Source: Actinocatenispora comari (lineage in GTDB: Bacteria; Actinomycetota; Actinomycetes; Mycobacteriales; Micromonosporaceae). From it: a DNA stretch of 64,000 nt. The notes under the pieces were generated by a model. It saw only the letters and a list, made by a program, of their open reading frames with translations. It was not told where the DNA came from and ran no database searches. This document shows, in pieces, positions 1 through 7,533 of the stretch; the stretch's first letter is position 1, and each line of letters begins with the position of its first letter. The stretch covers positions 124,001-188,000 of the forward strand of contig NZ_BOPO01000055.1 in assembly GCF_017312725.1 (NCBI RefSeq), read 5' to 3'. The position numbers and the translations under genes were made by a program.

Positions 1-115
1 GGCCGACGAAGCCGGTCACCCGGCCGGGCTGCACGGTGAACGACATGCCGTCCAGCGCGACCGTGGGCCCGAACCGTTTGCGCAGTCCGCTGACTTCGAT
101 CGTGGCGTTGTCCAT
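1..115 (-). CDS. ABC transporter ATP-binding protein (N-terminal part only)
   Basis: Only the first 38 codons lie in the window; the gene runs off the left edge. The visible N-terminus reads MDNATIEVSGLRKRFGPTVA followed by LDGMSFTVQPGRVTGFVG. This is the usual opening of an ABC ATPase: first beta strand, the 'LRKRFG.TVALDG' signature and the strand leading into the Walker A loop, which itself is just outside. By family knowledge it would energise an exporter or importer whose permease lies further left. The start is the ATG at 113-115. The 171-bp gap to the response regulator holds its promoter but no motif I can name. Confidence 0.85.
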   Translation of the reverse strand, partial: MDNATIEVSGLRKRFGPTVALDGMSFTVQPGRVTGFVG

Positions 116-286
116 GGCGCGTCCCGTCGGTCGAGGTCGTCAACCCCGTCGAGGGTGCCCGCCGCCCGGTGACACGGTCCGTACCGCCGCTGTCATGCCC
201 CTGTCATTCCGGACACGAGCACGTACCTGTTGATGACCCGGACGGCGCGGTCCATGAGGCGAGACGAACCTGTCTCAGGTCGGCGG

Positions 287-943
287 TCAGAGGTCGTCGA
301 GTTGGACCAGGCCGTCCTGGATCGCGCGGGCGACCAGCGCCGCCTTGGTGGGCGCCTGCCGGCCCCGCATCGCGTACTTGACCCGGATGTGTTCGAGATG
401 GGTGTTGACGGTGCTGGGGGAGATGCCCAGGCGCTGCGCGACGAAGTCCTTCGACTCCGACTGGAACCACTCGACGAGCACCTCGGTCTCCCGGGCGGAC
501 AGCGCCGGTCGATTGCTGGAACGGTCGCCGGCGAGCGCCCCGGCCAGCGACGGCGGGGTGTAGGCGCGGCCGGCCGCGGCGGTCACGGTGGCTTCGATGA
601 GGTGCTGCGACCCCTCGACCTTCGTCAGGTAGCTCAGCGCGCCCAACTCCAGGCACTGCAGCGCGATCGCGTCGTCGGCGCGCATCGAGTAGACCACGAC
701 CCGGCGACCGGCCTGGGTCAGCCGGCGCAGCTCGCCCATGGCGGGGATGGTCCGGCCGAGGTGCAGATCGAGGATCACGACGTCGGCGGTGGCGCCGTCA
801 CCGACCCACGCGACGCGGACATCGTCGCCGGCGGCGACCACCCGGATCGGTGGGGTACCGGTCGCCAACCAGTGCGTGACGCCGTCGCGCACCGCGGGGT
901 GGTCGTCGACGATCACCGCGGTCAGCTGCTCGGCCTGCGCCAC
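287..943 (-). CDS. NarL/DevR-type response regulator
   Basis: A 218-residue two-component response regulator. The receiver domain (about 8-125) keeps the acidic pair D13/D14, phospho-acceptor D59 in ILDLHL, S86 and K108, so it should be phosphorylatable. A LuxR-type helix-turn-helix follows at about 150-205 (LSARETEVL ... STVNTHLEHI). The GTG start at 941-943 follows a GGAGG box by four bases, and the gene overlaps the end of the upstream kinase-like gene by 22 bp, so the two are translationally coupled. It is the output of the three-gene operon 2087-3211 / 922-2094 / 287-943. Targets are unknown; the neighbouring ABC transporter is one candidate. Confidence 0.93.
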   Translation of the reverse strand: MAQAEQLTAVIVDDHPAVRDGVTHWLATGTPPIRVVAAGDDVRVAWVGDGATADVVILDLHLGRTIPAMGELRRLTQAGRRVVVYSMRADDAIALQCLELGALSYLTKVEGSQHLIEATVTAAAGRAYTPPSLAGALAGDRSSNRPALSARETEVLVEWFQSESKDFVAQRLGISPSTVNTHLEHIRVKYAMRGRQAPTKAALVARAIQDGLVQLDDL

Positions 944-2094
944 CTGGCCTCCATTCGCCTGTCCCGACCGTAGCTGCCGTACTCGACCTCGACGTCCGCG
1001 GCGCCGGGTGGGGCGGTACGGGCGCCCTCGGCGTCGGTGACCACGGCGACCCGGACCTCCGCCACGGTACGCAGCACGCTCACCCTGGCACGGTCGCGCG
1101 CCGCCGACAACGCCGCCACCACCGGTCCGGTCAACTCGTGCCGTACCGCCGCGGGCACCGCCACCGTGCTGCCGCTGACGGCGAGCGACACCACGACGCC
1201 GCGCCGCTCGGCGATGTCGACGCACGCGGTGATCTCGTGTACCAGCGGGTCGGGCGACTCGTCGTTCTCGGCGAACAACCGGCGCAGCTGGGTGGCGGCC
1301 AGCGCGCAGCGGCGCCGGGTGTCGGGATCGCGCGGGTCGGCCAGCCCGTCGGCCAGCTCGGCCAGCAGCGGCAGCGTCAGTCCCAGCTGCCCGGCGAAGT
1401 CGTTGCGCTGCCCGCGCTCCCACCCTTCGGCCAGCAGCAGCCTGGTCCGCATCCGGTCGCGCGCGGCGATCGCGGCCGTCGTGCGCCGGGTACCGCGCGC
1501 CAGCGCCCGGGCGATCACCACGACCGCGAGCTGGACGGTGGCGCCGCCGAGTACGACGATGCCCACCGCGCCGATGTCGACGCGGTCCGGTTGCCCCGCA
1601 GCCAGGAACAGCGCGACGCTGAGCGCCAGGTGCGTGGCCAGCGCCGCGAGCAGCAGCGCGACCCGGTCGAGCAGCAGCAACAGCAGGTACCACTCGACCA
1701 GGCCGAAGGACCAGTCCGCCGCGCCGAAGTGCGCGCCGGCGCCGACGGCGCTGGTCGCGCAGTACCCGGCGGCCAGCGCGGTCGCGGTACCGACCGCCGT
1801 GAGGGCGGGGGGCATCGGCCGGCGGCGCAGCACCCATCCGCTGCTGACCGCGGTGACGCCGGCCAAGGCGACGAACGCGGTGACCGCGAGCCAGTGCTGC
1901 CGGTAGTGCTGGGTCAGCAGCGGCCGCAGTGACAACCCGACCAGCAGCAGCGCGGTGACGCACCACAACGCCACCCGCATGGTCGCGTGCACGTTGTCGT
2001 CGGGCAGGCCGGGGCCGGTCACCCGACTCGGCGGATCGGCCCGGGGTGGCCGATCGCGGGGTGCCGTGTCGGCCGCGGCCGTCTTCTCAGCCAC
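922..2094 (-). CDS. Membrane-anchored degenerate histidine kinase-like protein
   Basis: A 390-residue protein with about six hydrophobic segments in residues 40-210, followed by a cytoplasmic helical part where a NarX-type dimerisation domain should be. No phospho-acceptor histidine motif is visible. The C-terminal ATPase-like region lacks the N-box Asn and the DxGxG loop seen in the neighbouring true kinase. I therefore read it as a pseudokinase partner rather than an active kinase. The GTG start at 2092-2094 overlaps the upstream kinase by 8 bp with no clear ribosome site, which suggests coupling. It may modulate the kinase or dimerise with it; that role is inference. Confidence 0.8.
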   Translation of the reverse strand: MAEKTAAADTAPRDRPPRADPPSRVTGPGLPDDNVHATMRVALWCVTALLLVGLSLRPLLTQHYRQHWLAVTAFVALAGVTAVSSGWVLRRRPMPPALTAVGTATALAAGYCATSAVGAGAHFGAADWSFGLVEWYLLLLLLDRVALLLAALATHLALSVALFLAAGQPDRVDIGAVGIVVLGGATVQLAVVVIARALARGTRRTTAAIAARDRMRTRLLLAEGWERGQRNDFAGQLGLTLPLLAELADGLADPRDPDTRRRCALAATQLRRLFAENDESPDPLVHEITACVDIAERRGVVVSLAVSGSTVAVPAAVRHELTGPVVAALSAARDRARVSVLRTVAEVRVAVVTDAEGARTAPPGAADVEVEYGSYGRDRRMEARWRRPSS

Positions 2095-3211
2095 CGGGCC
2101 ACACCAGCCGGACGCAGGTGCCGCGGCCGGGCGCCGAGACCACCGCGGCGTCGCCGCCGGTGGCGCGCATGCGTTCCACGACCGAGCCGCGGATTCCCCG
2201 GCAGGACCGGGGCACCTCGTCGGGGTCGAACCCCACGCCCGCGTCCCGCAGCGTGACCATCACCAGGTCCTGCTCGGTGCGTACGGCCAGGGTGGCGGTG
2301 TCGACCTGGGCGTGGCGTTCGACGTTCGCCAGGCCCTCGCGGACGGCACGCACCAGGGCGAGCGCGACCGACGCCGGTACCAGCCAGTCGCCCTGCTGGA
2401 CAAGTTCCACCGACAGCCGGCTGCGGGACACCACGGCCTGCAGCGACGCGGCGAGCTCCACCGAGCTGTCCGTGCCGTCGGGCGCGCCGGCGACGCCGGT
2501 GAGTATCGCCAGGTCGTGCCGGGCGTACCGGGCGACCTGCGCCGGGTCGCTGTCCGCGCGCATCGCGATCTGCAGGAAGGTCGACGACGCGGTGTCGTGC
2601 AGCAGCGCCAGGTACTCGCGTTGCCGCTGGTGCCGGGCCCGGGCGAGCGCCTCGGCCCGCGCCAGCGCCGACCGGTGTTCGCGTACCTCGTCGGTGCGCC
2701 GGCTCGAACGCAGCAGCAGCAGGAACCCCAGGCGTGCCAGTACGCACTCGACCACCAGCCGGGGCACGAGCGAGCCGGCGTCGCCGGTGCCGAGTACGGC
2801 CAGATCGACGGCGAGCAGCCCCGCCGTGACCGGCACGGCGATGCGGGCCGGCCACTCCCACTGCAGCGTGATCGCCGTGGTGGTCAGCACGTTGAGCGCC
2901 CACGGGTTCGGCGGCACGCCACCCCAGTCCAGCATCACGCACACCGCCACCACCCGGGCGGCGGCGAACGTCAGTGCCAGCGGCGCCGCGCGACCGGAGA
3001 ACCCGACCCAGCAGTCGACCGCCGAACCGACCAGCACCAGGCCGAAGACGGCGAGCCCCACCGGCAACGCCCGACCCGGCAGCATGAGCAGGCCGAACCC
3101 GCTGATCAGGGCCACACCGACGCCGCGAACCGGGCCGGCGAGCCGGCGCGCCGAGGCCAGGAACGCGGTCTCGACGGTGCCGTACCGCACGCTCGTCGCC
3201 ATGACGGTCAC
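2087..3211 (-). CDS. NarL-family sensor histidine kinase
   Basis: A 374-residue sensor kinase. Residues about 25-170 carry five or six hydrophobic segments. The HisKA_3-type region follows with H205 in the motif YLALLHDTASS. The ATPase domain has the N-box around N296 (GLANVERHA) and the D-box D323-A-G-V-G, so the catalytic set is complete. It heads the operon with the pseudokinase and response regulator and overlaps the next gene by 8 bp. The start is ambiguous between GTG at 3209-3211 (GGGG box just upstream) and ATG at 3200-3202; I kept the longer form. The signal sensed is unknown. Confidence 0.9.
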   Translation of the reverse strand: MTVMATSVRYGTVETAFLASARRLAGPVRGVGVALISGFGLLMLPGRALPVGLAVFGLVLVGSAVDCWVGFSGRAAPLALTFAAARVVAVCVMLDWGGVPPNPWALNVLTTTAITLQWEWPARIAVPVTAGLLAVDLAVLGTGDAGSLVPRLVVECVLARLGFLLLLRSSRRTDEVREHRSALARAEALARARHQRQREYLALLHDTASSTFLQIAMRADSDPAQVARYARHDLAILTGVAGAPDGTDSSVELAASLQAVVSRSRLSVELVQQGDWLVPASVALALVRAVREGLANVERHAQVDTATLAVRTEQDLVMVTLRDAGVGFDPDEVPRSCRGIRGSVVERMRATGGDAAVVSAPGRGTCVRLVWPGG

Positions 3212-3587
3212 CGTGCCCCGCCGGCAGCCGGTACCGGCGTGCCGCAGCGGGCCGCCGCGGTGTAGCGAGCAGACGCGGTGCAGCGGGCCGCCCCGGCACA
3301 GTGAGCAGACGCGGTGCAGCGGGCAGACGCGGTGCGGCGGGCGGGCAGCGTGGGCATCGCGATCACCGCCTCTCCGAGCCGGTCGCCGAGGCCGCGGTCG
3401 GAAACCCGCGAACCGTCGAGGGCGAGGAACTATACCGCCGACCGTTCAGGGGAACTGCTGGTCCGAGCGCGGCCGGGTGCACGGGTCGTCGGTCGAACGC
3501 CCGATGCCGAGGCGGCGTGGCCTGTCTACATTCTGGGCAAACTTCGCGGTCGGCGCCGACCCGGTACTCCACCCGAGAGGAGACGAG
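3212..3587. promoter_or_regulatory. Divergent intergenic region with tandem repeats
   Basis: This 376-bp gap lies between the kinase operon (minus) and the wall hydrolase pair (plus), so promoters for both must be here. The first third, next to the kinase, contains tandem copies of a GAGCAGACGCGGTGCAGCGG unit (see the repeat entry). The part nearest the hydrolase is less GC-rich, with a TACATT box near 3526 and a GAGAGGAG ribosome site just before 3588. No coding sequence with convincing composition is visible. Confidence 0.5.
3267..3342. repeat. Short tandem direct repeats (22-bp core)
   Basis: The 22-bp core starting GAGCAGACGCGGTGCAGC occurs identically at 3267-3288 and 3303-3324 (36-bp spacing). 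A variant follows at 3321-3342 with only a few changes. Looser copies extend left to about 3240. The repeats sit in the divergent promoter region between the kinase operon and the wall hydrolase gene. They may be a minisatellite or a multi-copy protein-binding array; nothing in the sequence decides between these. Confidence 0.8.
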
Positions 3588-4865
3588 GTGCCCCACTCGC
3601 ACAGGAGAGCCTGGCCGCTCCGGATCGCCGCGCTGGCGCTGGCGGCGGCAGCCGCGCTGGTCGTTCCCACCGCCGCGGTGGGCGCACCGGCCGAACCGTC
3701 GACGATCTCGCCGCACGTCGGCGCGTGGGGCGGGTACTCCAACGGGCAGATCCCCACCTCGGCGCTGACCTACCTGGGCCGCAGCGCGGACGGGACGAAC
3801 CTGTACCTGCGGCGCGACGCGGCGATCTCGATAAGCCGGATGCAGGCCGCGTACCACGCGCAGACCGGTGGCACGCTCGCCATCAACGAGGGTTACCGCG
3901 ATCTCGCCACCCAGTGGTACTACTGGAATCTCTACCAGTCGGGGCAGGGCAACGTCGCCGCGTATCCCGGCACCTCCAACCACGGGTGGGCGCTGGCGGT
4001 CGACTTCAGCCTGCCCGGCAACCAGTTCTCGTGGCTGCAGGGCCATGCGGCCGGGTACGGCTGGAGCTGGGCGACCGGGCAGGCGGCCGGCGAGCCGTGG
4101 CACTGGGAGTACGTGCGCACCGGACCGTGGTCGCAGGAGCCGATCGCCGACTGGAGCGGTGACGGCTACGCCGACGTCCTCGCGGTGTGGGACAACGGGG
4201 AGTTGCACTACTACCCGAACAACGGCCTGACGCTGAGTGGCAACAGCCTGATCGGACACGGCTGGGGCACGTTCCGGTTCGTCACCGCGGCGGACTGGAG
4301 CGGCGACGGGTACGCCGACGTGCTGGGTGTGAATGCGGCGGGTGACCTGTTGTACTACCCGCACAACGGCGGCGGGCTGAGCTCGCCGCTGACGATCGGG
4401 CACGGGTGGTCGTCGTTCCGACAGGTGATGGCCGCGGACTGGAGCGGTGACGGGCACGCGGACGTGCTCGGCGTCGACGCCGCGGGCGACCTGCTGTACT
4501 ACCCGCACAGTGGCAACGGGCTGGGCTCGCCGGTCCAGATCGGCCACGGGTGGTCGTCGTTCCGACAGGTGATGGCCGCGGACTGGAGCGGTGACGGGCA
4601 CGCGGACGTGCTCGGCGTCGACGCCGCGGGCGACCTGCTGTACTACCCGCACAACGGCAACGGTCTGAGCTCCCCGGTGACGATCGGGCACGGGTTCCAG
4701 AGCTTCACGTCGGTGGTCGCCGCCGACTTCAGCGGGGACGGGCACGCCGACATCCTCGCCGTCGATGCGGCCGGTGACCTGTGGTACTACCCGCACAGCG
4801 GCAACGGATTCGGCGCCCGGGTGCAGATCGGCCACGGCTTCGGCAGCTGCACGTTCGTCCTCTGA
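3588..4865 (+). CDS. Secreted M15-family D,D-carboxypeptidase with VCBS repeat domain
   Basis: A 425-residue secreted peptidase expected to trim D-Ala-D-Ala ends of peptidoglycan stems. A signal peptide (about 1-33, ends AVGA-PA) leads to a VanY/DacB-type M15 domain (about 40-180). It holds EGYRD at 101-105, the zinc motif SNHGWALAVDF (H132, D139) and the terminal PWHWEYV (H172). From residue 186 to the end there are five 48-residue VCBS/FG-GAP units, each starting A-D-W/F-S-G-D-G-x-A-D-V/I-L, typical calcium-binding propeller blades. The GTG start follows GAGAGGAG; the reading frame continues upstream but without a signal peptide, so I rejected longer starts. It is followed after 57 bp by a second wall hydrolase with the same repeat domain. 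Confidence 0.92.
   Translation: MPHSHRRAWPLRIAALALAAAAALVVPTAAVGAPAEPSTISPHVGAWGGYSNGQIPTSALTYLGRSADGTNLYLRRDAAISISRMQAAYHAQTGGTLAINEGYRDLATQWYYWNLYQSGQGNVAAYPGTSNHGWALAVDFSLPGNQFSWLQGHAAGYGWSWATGQAAGEPWHWEYVRTGPWSQEPIADWSGDGYADVLAVWDNGELHYYPNNGLTLSGNSLIGHGWGTFRFVTAADWSGDGYADVLGVNAAGDLLYYPHNGGGLSSPLTIGHGWSSFRQVMAADWSGDGHADVLGVDAAGDLLYYPHSGNGLGSPVQIGHGWSSFRQVMAADWSGDGHADVLGVDAAGDLLYYPHNGNGLSSPVTIGHGFQSFTSVVAADFSGDGHADILAVDAAGDLWYYPHSGNGFGARVQIGHGFGSCTFVL
4401..4653 (+). repeat. 109-bp perfect direct repeat inside the VCBS domain
   Basis: Positions 4401-4509 and 4545-4653 are identical over 109 bases at a 144-bp period (48 codons). Protein conservation alone would not keep silent sites identical, so this is a recent internal duplication or gene conversion. 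The downstream paralogue (4923-6212) carries its own 144-bp near-perfect repeats around 5694-5935. Confidence 0.95.
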
Positions 4866-4922
4866 TCCCCGCCGGTGAACGGCATCGACGGGATCGGCGT
4901 GGGCACGAGGAAAGGAGAACGT

Positions 4923-6212
4923 ATGTTCCGCAACGGATCGGGTGGCTGGCGAAGATGGGCCGGTGGCAGCGGCCTGGGGATGGCCGTCGCCGTGGCCGCG
5001 GTGGTGGTGCTGTCGAGTACGACGGCGTCGGCGGCGCCGACCGGCACGAGTGTCGGCCTGCCGAGCTACGTCATGGCCCCGCAGAGCTGCGACTACATCC
5101 CGCCGAACCCCGACCTGTCGGTCGCGAAGACGGTCTACCGGGTCGGCCGCCAGCTCGGCGCGAGCAGCAAGGTGCTGCTCGCCGGGTTCGAGGCCGGTCT
5201 GGTCGAGTCGAACATGAACAACCTGCCCTGCGGCGACCGCGACTCGCTCGGCGTGTTCCAGCAGCGCCCCTCCCAGGGCTGGGGCACCGCCGCACAGATC
5301 ATGAACGTCGCGTACGCGTCGAACTCGTTCTTCACCCGCGCGATCAACGTCGCGGCCGCGTATCCGGGACTGTCGGCCGGCCAGGTGGCCCAGAAGGTAC
5401 AGGTCTCGGCCTACCCGGACCGCTACGACCAGGCGCAGGGCGCGGCCAGCGCGCTGATCGCCCGGGTGAAGCTGGCGCTGAGCGACCACGTGTCGGACTT
5501 CAGCGGTGACGGCTACGCCGACGTACTCGCGGTGTGGAACAACGGGGAGCTGCACTACTACCCGAACAACGGCCTGAAGCTGAGCGGCAACAGCGAGATC
5601 GGCCCGGGGTGGGGTACCTTCCGGTTCGTCACCGCCGCGGACTGGAGCGGCGACGGTGCCGCCGACGTGCTCGGCGTCAACGCCGCCGGCGATCTGTTGT
5701 ACTACCCGCACAACGGCAACGGGCTGAGCAGTCCGGTGAAGATCGGGCACGGTTGGTCGACGTTTCGTCAGGTGATGGCGGCGGACTGGAGCGGCGACGG
5801 GCACGCGGACGTGCTGGGCGTCAACGCCGCCGGTGACCTGTTGTACTACCCGCACAACGGCAACGGGCTGAGCAGTCCGGTGAAGATCGGGCATGGTTGG
5901 TCGACGTTTCGTCAGGTGATGGCGGCGGACTGGAGCGGGGACGGTCATGCCGACGTGCTGGGCGTCGACGCCTCGGGCAAGCTCTGGTACTACCCGCACA
6001 ACGGCAACGGGCTGAGCTCTCCCGTCGAGATCGGGCACGGTTTCCAGACGTTCACGTCGGTGTTCGCCGCGGACTTCAGCGGGGACGGGCACGCCGACGT
6101 GCTCGCCGTCGACTCCGCCGGCTACCTCTGGTACTACCCGCACAGCGGCAACGGGTTCGGGACCCGCGTCCAGATCGGCCACGGCTTCGACACCTGCAAG
6201 TTCGTCCTCTGA
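4923..6212 (+). CDS. Secreted lysozyme-like transglycosylase with VCBS repeat domain
   Basis: A 429-residue secreted protein. A signal peptide (about 1-38, ends ASA-AP) precedes a lysozyme-fold domain (about 55-185). Its pattern AGFEAGLVESNMNN and DRDSLGVFQQRPSQGWG is typical of actinobacterial SLT-like muramidases; E95 is the likely catalytic acid. Residues 191-429 are five VCBS/FG-GAP blades nearly identical to those of the preceding carboxypeptidase and ending in the same ..C.FVL tail. ATG at 4923 follows AAGGAG by six bases. With the M15 enzyme it forms a pair that would cut both glycan and peptide; the shared repeat domain probably directs both to the same surface ligand (inference). Confidence 0.9.
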   Translation: MFRNGSGGWRRWAGGSGLGMAVAVAAVVVLSSTTASAAPTGTSVGLPSYVMAPQSCDYIPPNPDLSVAKTVYRVGRQLGASSKVLLAGFEAGLVESNMNNLPCGDRDSLGVFQQRPSQGWGTAAQIMNVAYASNSFFTRAINVAAAYPGLSAGQVAQKVQVSAYPDRYDQAQGAASALIARVKLALSDHVSDFSGDGYADVLAVWNNGELHYYPNNGLKLSGNSEIGPGWGTFRFVTAADWSGDGAADVLGVNAAGDLLYYPHNGNGLSSPVKIGHGWSTFRQVMAADWSGDGHADVLGVNAAGDLLYYPHNGNGLSSPVKIGHGWSTFRQVMAADWSGDGHADVLGVDASGKLWYYPHNGNGLSSPVEIGHGFQTFTSVFAADFSGDGHADVLAVDSAGYLWYYPHSGNGFGTRVQIGHGFDTCKFVL

Positions 6213-6214
6213 CC

Positions 6215-6308
6215 CACCATGGGCGCACCGGCGCCGCCCGGCTTCCCTCGCCACCCCCGACGACGGGACCCCTCAAGACGGGCTGCGACGACCGGTGCGC
6301 CCATGGTG
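6215..6308. repeat. 17-bp perfect inverted repeat flanking 60 bp
   Basis: The arms CACCATGGGCGCACCGG (6215-6231) and its exact reverse complement (6292-6308) enclose 60 bp between two convergent genes. As a transcript this would fold into a long hairpin and could serve as a bidirectional terminator. The 60-bp centre is unusually long for that purpose, so a miniature mobile element or a protein-binding site pair is also possible. Confidence 0.85.
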
Positions 6309-6335
6309 CCGAACTCCCGGCATCGGCCCGGGCGG

Positions 6336-7466
6336 CTACAGCACGGCGACGGTCGCGTCGTCGATGAAGTCCCAGTCGTAGTCGATCCCCAGGCCGGGCA
6401 GGTCCGGGACCGCGGCGTGTCCATCGGTGATCCGCAGCCCGGCTCGTAGCCCGAAGTCGTAGTCCTGCAACGGATACAGCAGTTCCAGGTAGGTGCAGTT
6501 GGTCATGGCCGAGGCGCACTGCAGGTTGATCAGCTCGAGTGCATGGTAGATGCAGGAGTGCAGTTCGCAGCGCATGCCGAAGGCGTCCGCGAGACTGCCG
6601 ACCTTCATCACCTCGGTCACGCCACCGCGCCACGACACGTCGGTGCGTACCGCGTCGACGTGGCCGTGCGCGATCGCCGCCGACGTGCCCCGGTGCCCCC
6701 ACGGGCTCGTCTCGGTACCGAGGATCGGGATGTCGAGCTTCTCCCGCAGTCGCTGCTGGCTGTGCCAGTCGACGTCGTGCACCGGCTCCTCCAGCCACCG
6801 GTACCGCAACCGTTCCAGCTCCCGGCCGACGATCATGGCGTCCTCGTAGCCGTAGGCGCCGACGGGATCGGCCATCAGCGTGAACGTCGGGCCGACCGCG
6901 TCGCGTACCGCCGCGTACAGCTCGAGGTCCTGGGCGAGGACGCCGGGCGGGTGCAGCTTGTAGCCGTGGTAGCCGGCCGCCTGTACCGCGCGGGCCTCCT
7001 CGACGTAGGCGGCGGTGCCCTCGGCGTGGAACATCGAGCTGACGTAGACCGGCACCCGGTCGCGCCAGCGGCCGAGCAGCCGGGACACCGAGACTCCGGA
7101 CTTCTTGCCGATGATGTCCCACAGCGCGTTGTCGAACGGGCCGTAGCTGTAGCTGGGCGACAGCGTCCAGCTGCGGTCGAACCGGCGGAACTCCAGTGCC
7201 GCCCGCTCCCGCTCGTAGGCGTCCCGGCCGAGGAAGAACTGCTTGATCGGCACCATCGCCTCACCCGCCGCCCGCGGGTTCAGGGTGGCGAACCCGAACG
7301 ACGTTCCGGCCGTACCGTCCGCGGTCGTCAGCGTCAACACCAGAAACGGCGGTCGGGTGCCGCCGCGCAGGTTCGCGGCGGCGGTGACGTCGGCAGCCGA
7401 GTCCTGCCCGCGGCACACCCGGATCGTCACCTCGGTGATGCGGTTGGCCGCCGCGTCGTAGCTCAT
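6336..7466 (-). CDS. Enolase-superfamily sugar-acid dehydratase (mandelate racemase group), paralogue A
   Basis: A 376-residue enzyme of the mandelate racemase/muconate lactonising subgroup, expected to dehydrate an acid sugar to its 2-keto-3-deoxy product. It has the N-terminal capping region, then a TIM barrel. The catalytic strand reads YKLHPPG, so the usual KxK is KxH here. Metal ligands can be read at LMADPVG, WLEEPVHD and GTETSPWG, and a candidate His-Asp dyad lies in RTDVSWRGG with CELHSC. ATG at 7464-7466 was chosen over upstream codons because GAGGTCGAGACG precedes it and the fold begins there. It ends the leftward arm of the sugar-acid cluster, 67 bp after the SDR gene. Confidence 0.85.
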   Translation of the reverse strand: MSYDAAANRITEVTIRVCRGQDSAADVTAAANLRGGTRPPFLVLTLTTADGTAGTSFGFATLNPRAAGEAMVPIKQFFLGRDAYERERAALEFRRFDRSWTLSPSYSYGPFDNALWDIIGKKSGVSVSRLLGRWRDRVPVYVSSMFHAEGTAAYVEEARAVQAAGYHGYKLHPPGVLAQDLELYAAVRDAVGPTFTLMADPVGAYGYEDAMIVGRELERLRYRWLEEPVHDVDWHSQQRLREKLDIPILGTETSPWGHRGTSAAIAHGHVDAVRTDVSWRGGVTEVMKVGSLADAFGMRCELHSCIYHALELINLQCASAMTNCTYLELLYPLQDYDFGLRAGLRITDGHAAVPDLPGLGIDYDWDFIDDATVAVL

Positions 7467-7533
7467 CGTCTCGACCTCGCTTCCGGTGACAGGTGGGCGG
7501 ACAGGGGGGCGGGCCGGTCGCCGGCCGACCGGG

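Noticed and set aside
2046-3587. Continuous frame upstream of the M15 peptidase giving a 939-residue protein
   Set aside because: The upstream half is antisense to the kinase gene, is Ser/Thr/Arg-rich without a fold, and the internal GTG at 3588 has a ribosome site and a signal peptide.
3363-6254. 963-residue minus-strand frame across the two wall hydrolases
   Set aside because: It mirrors the 48-residue blades of the plus strand (repeated VAVVRVV..) and has no independent motif; a shadow of high GC3.
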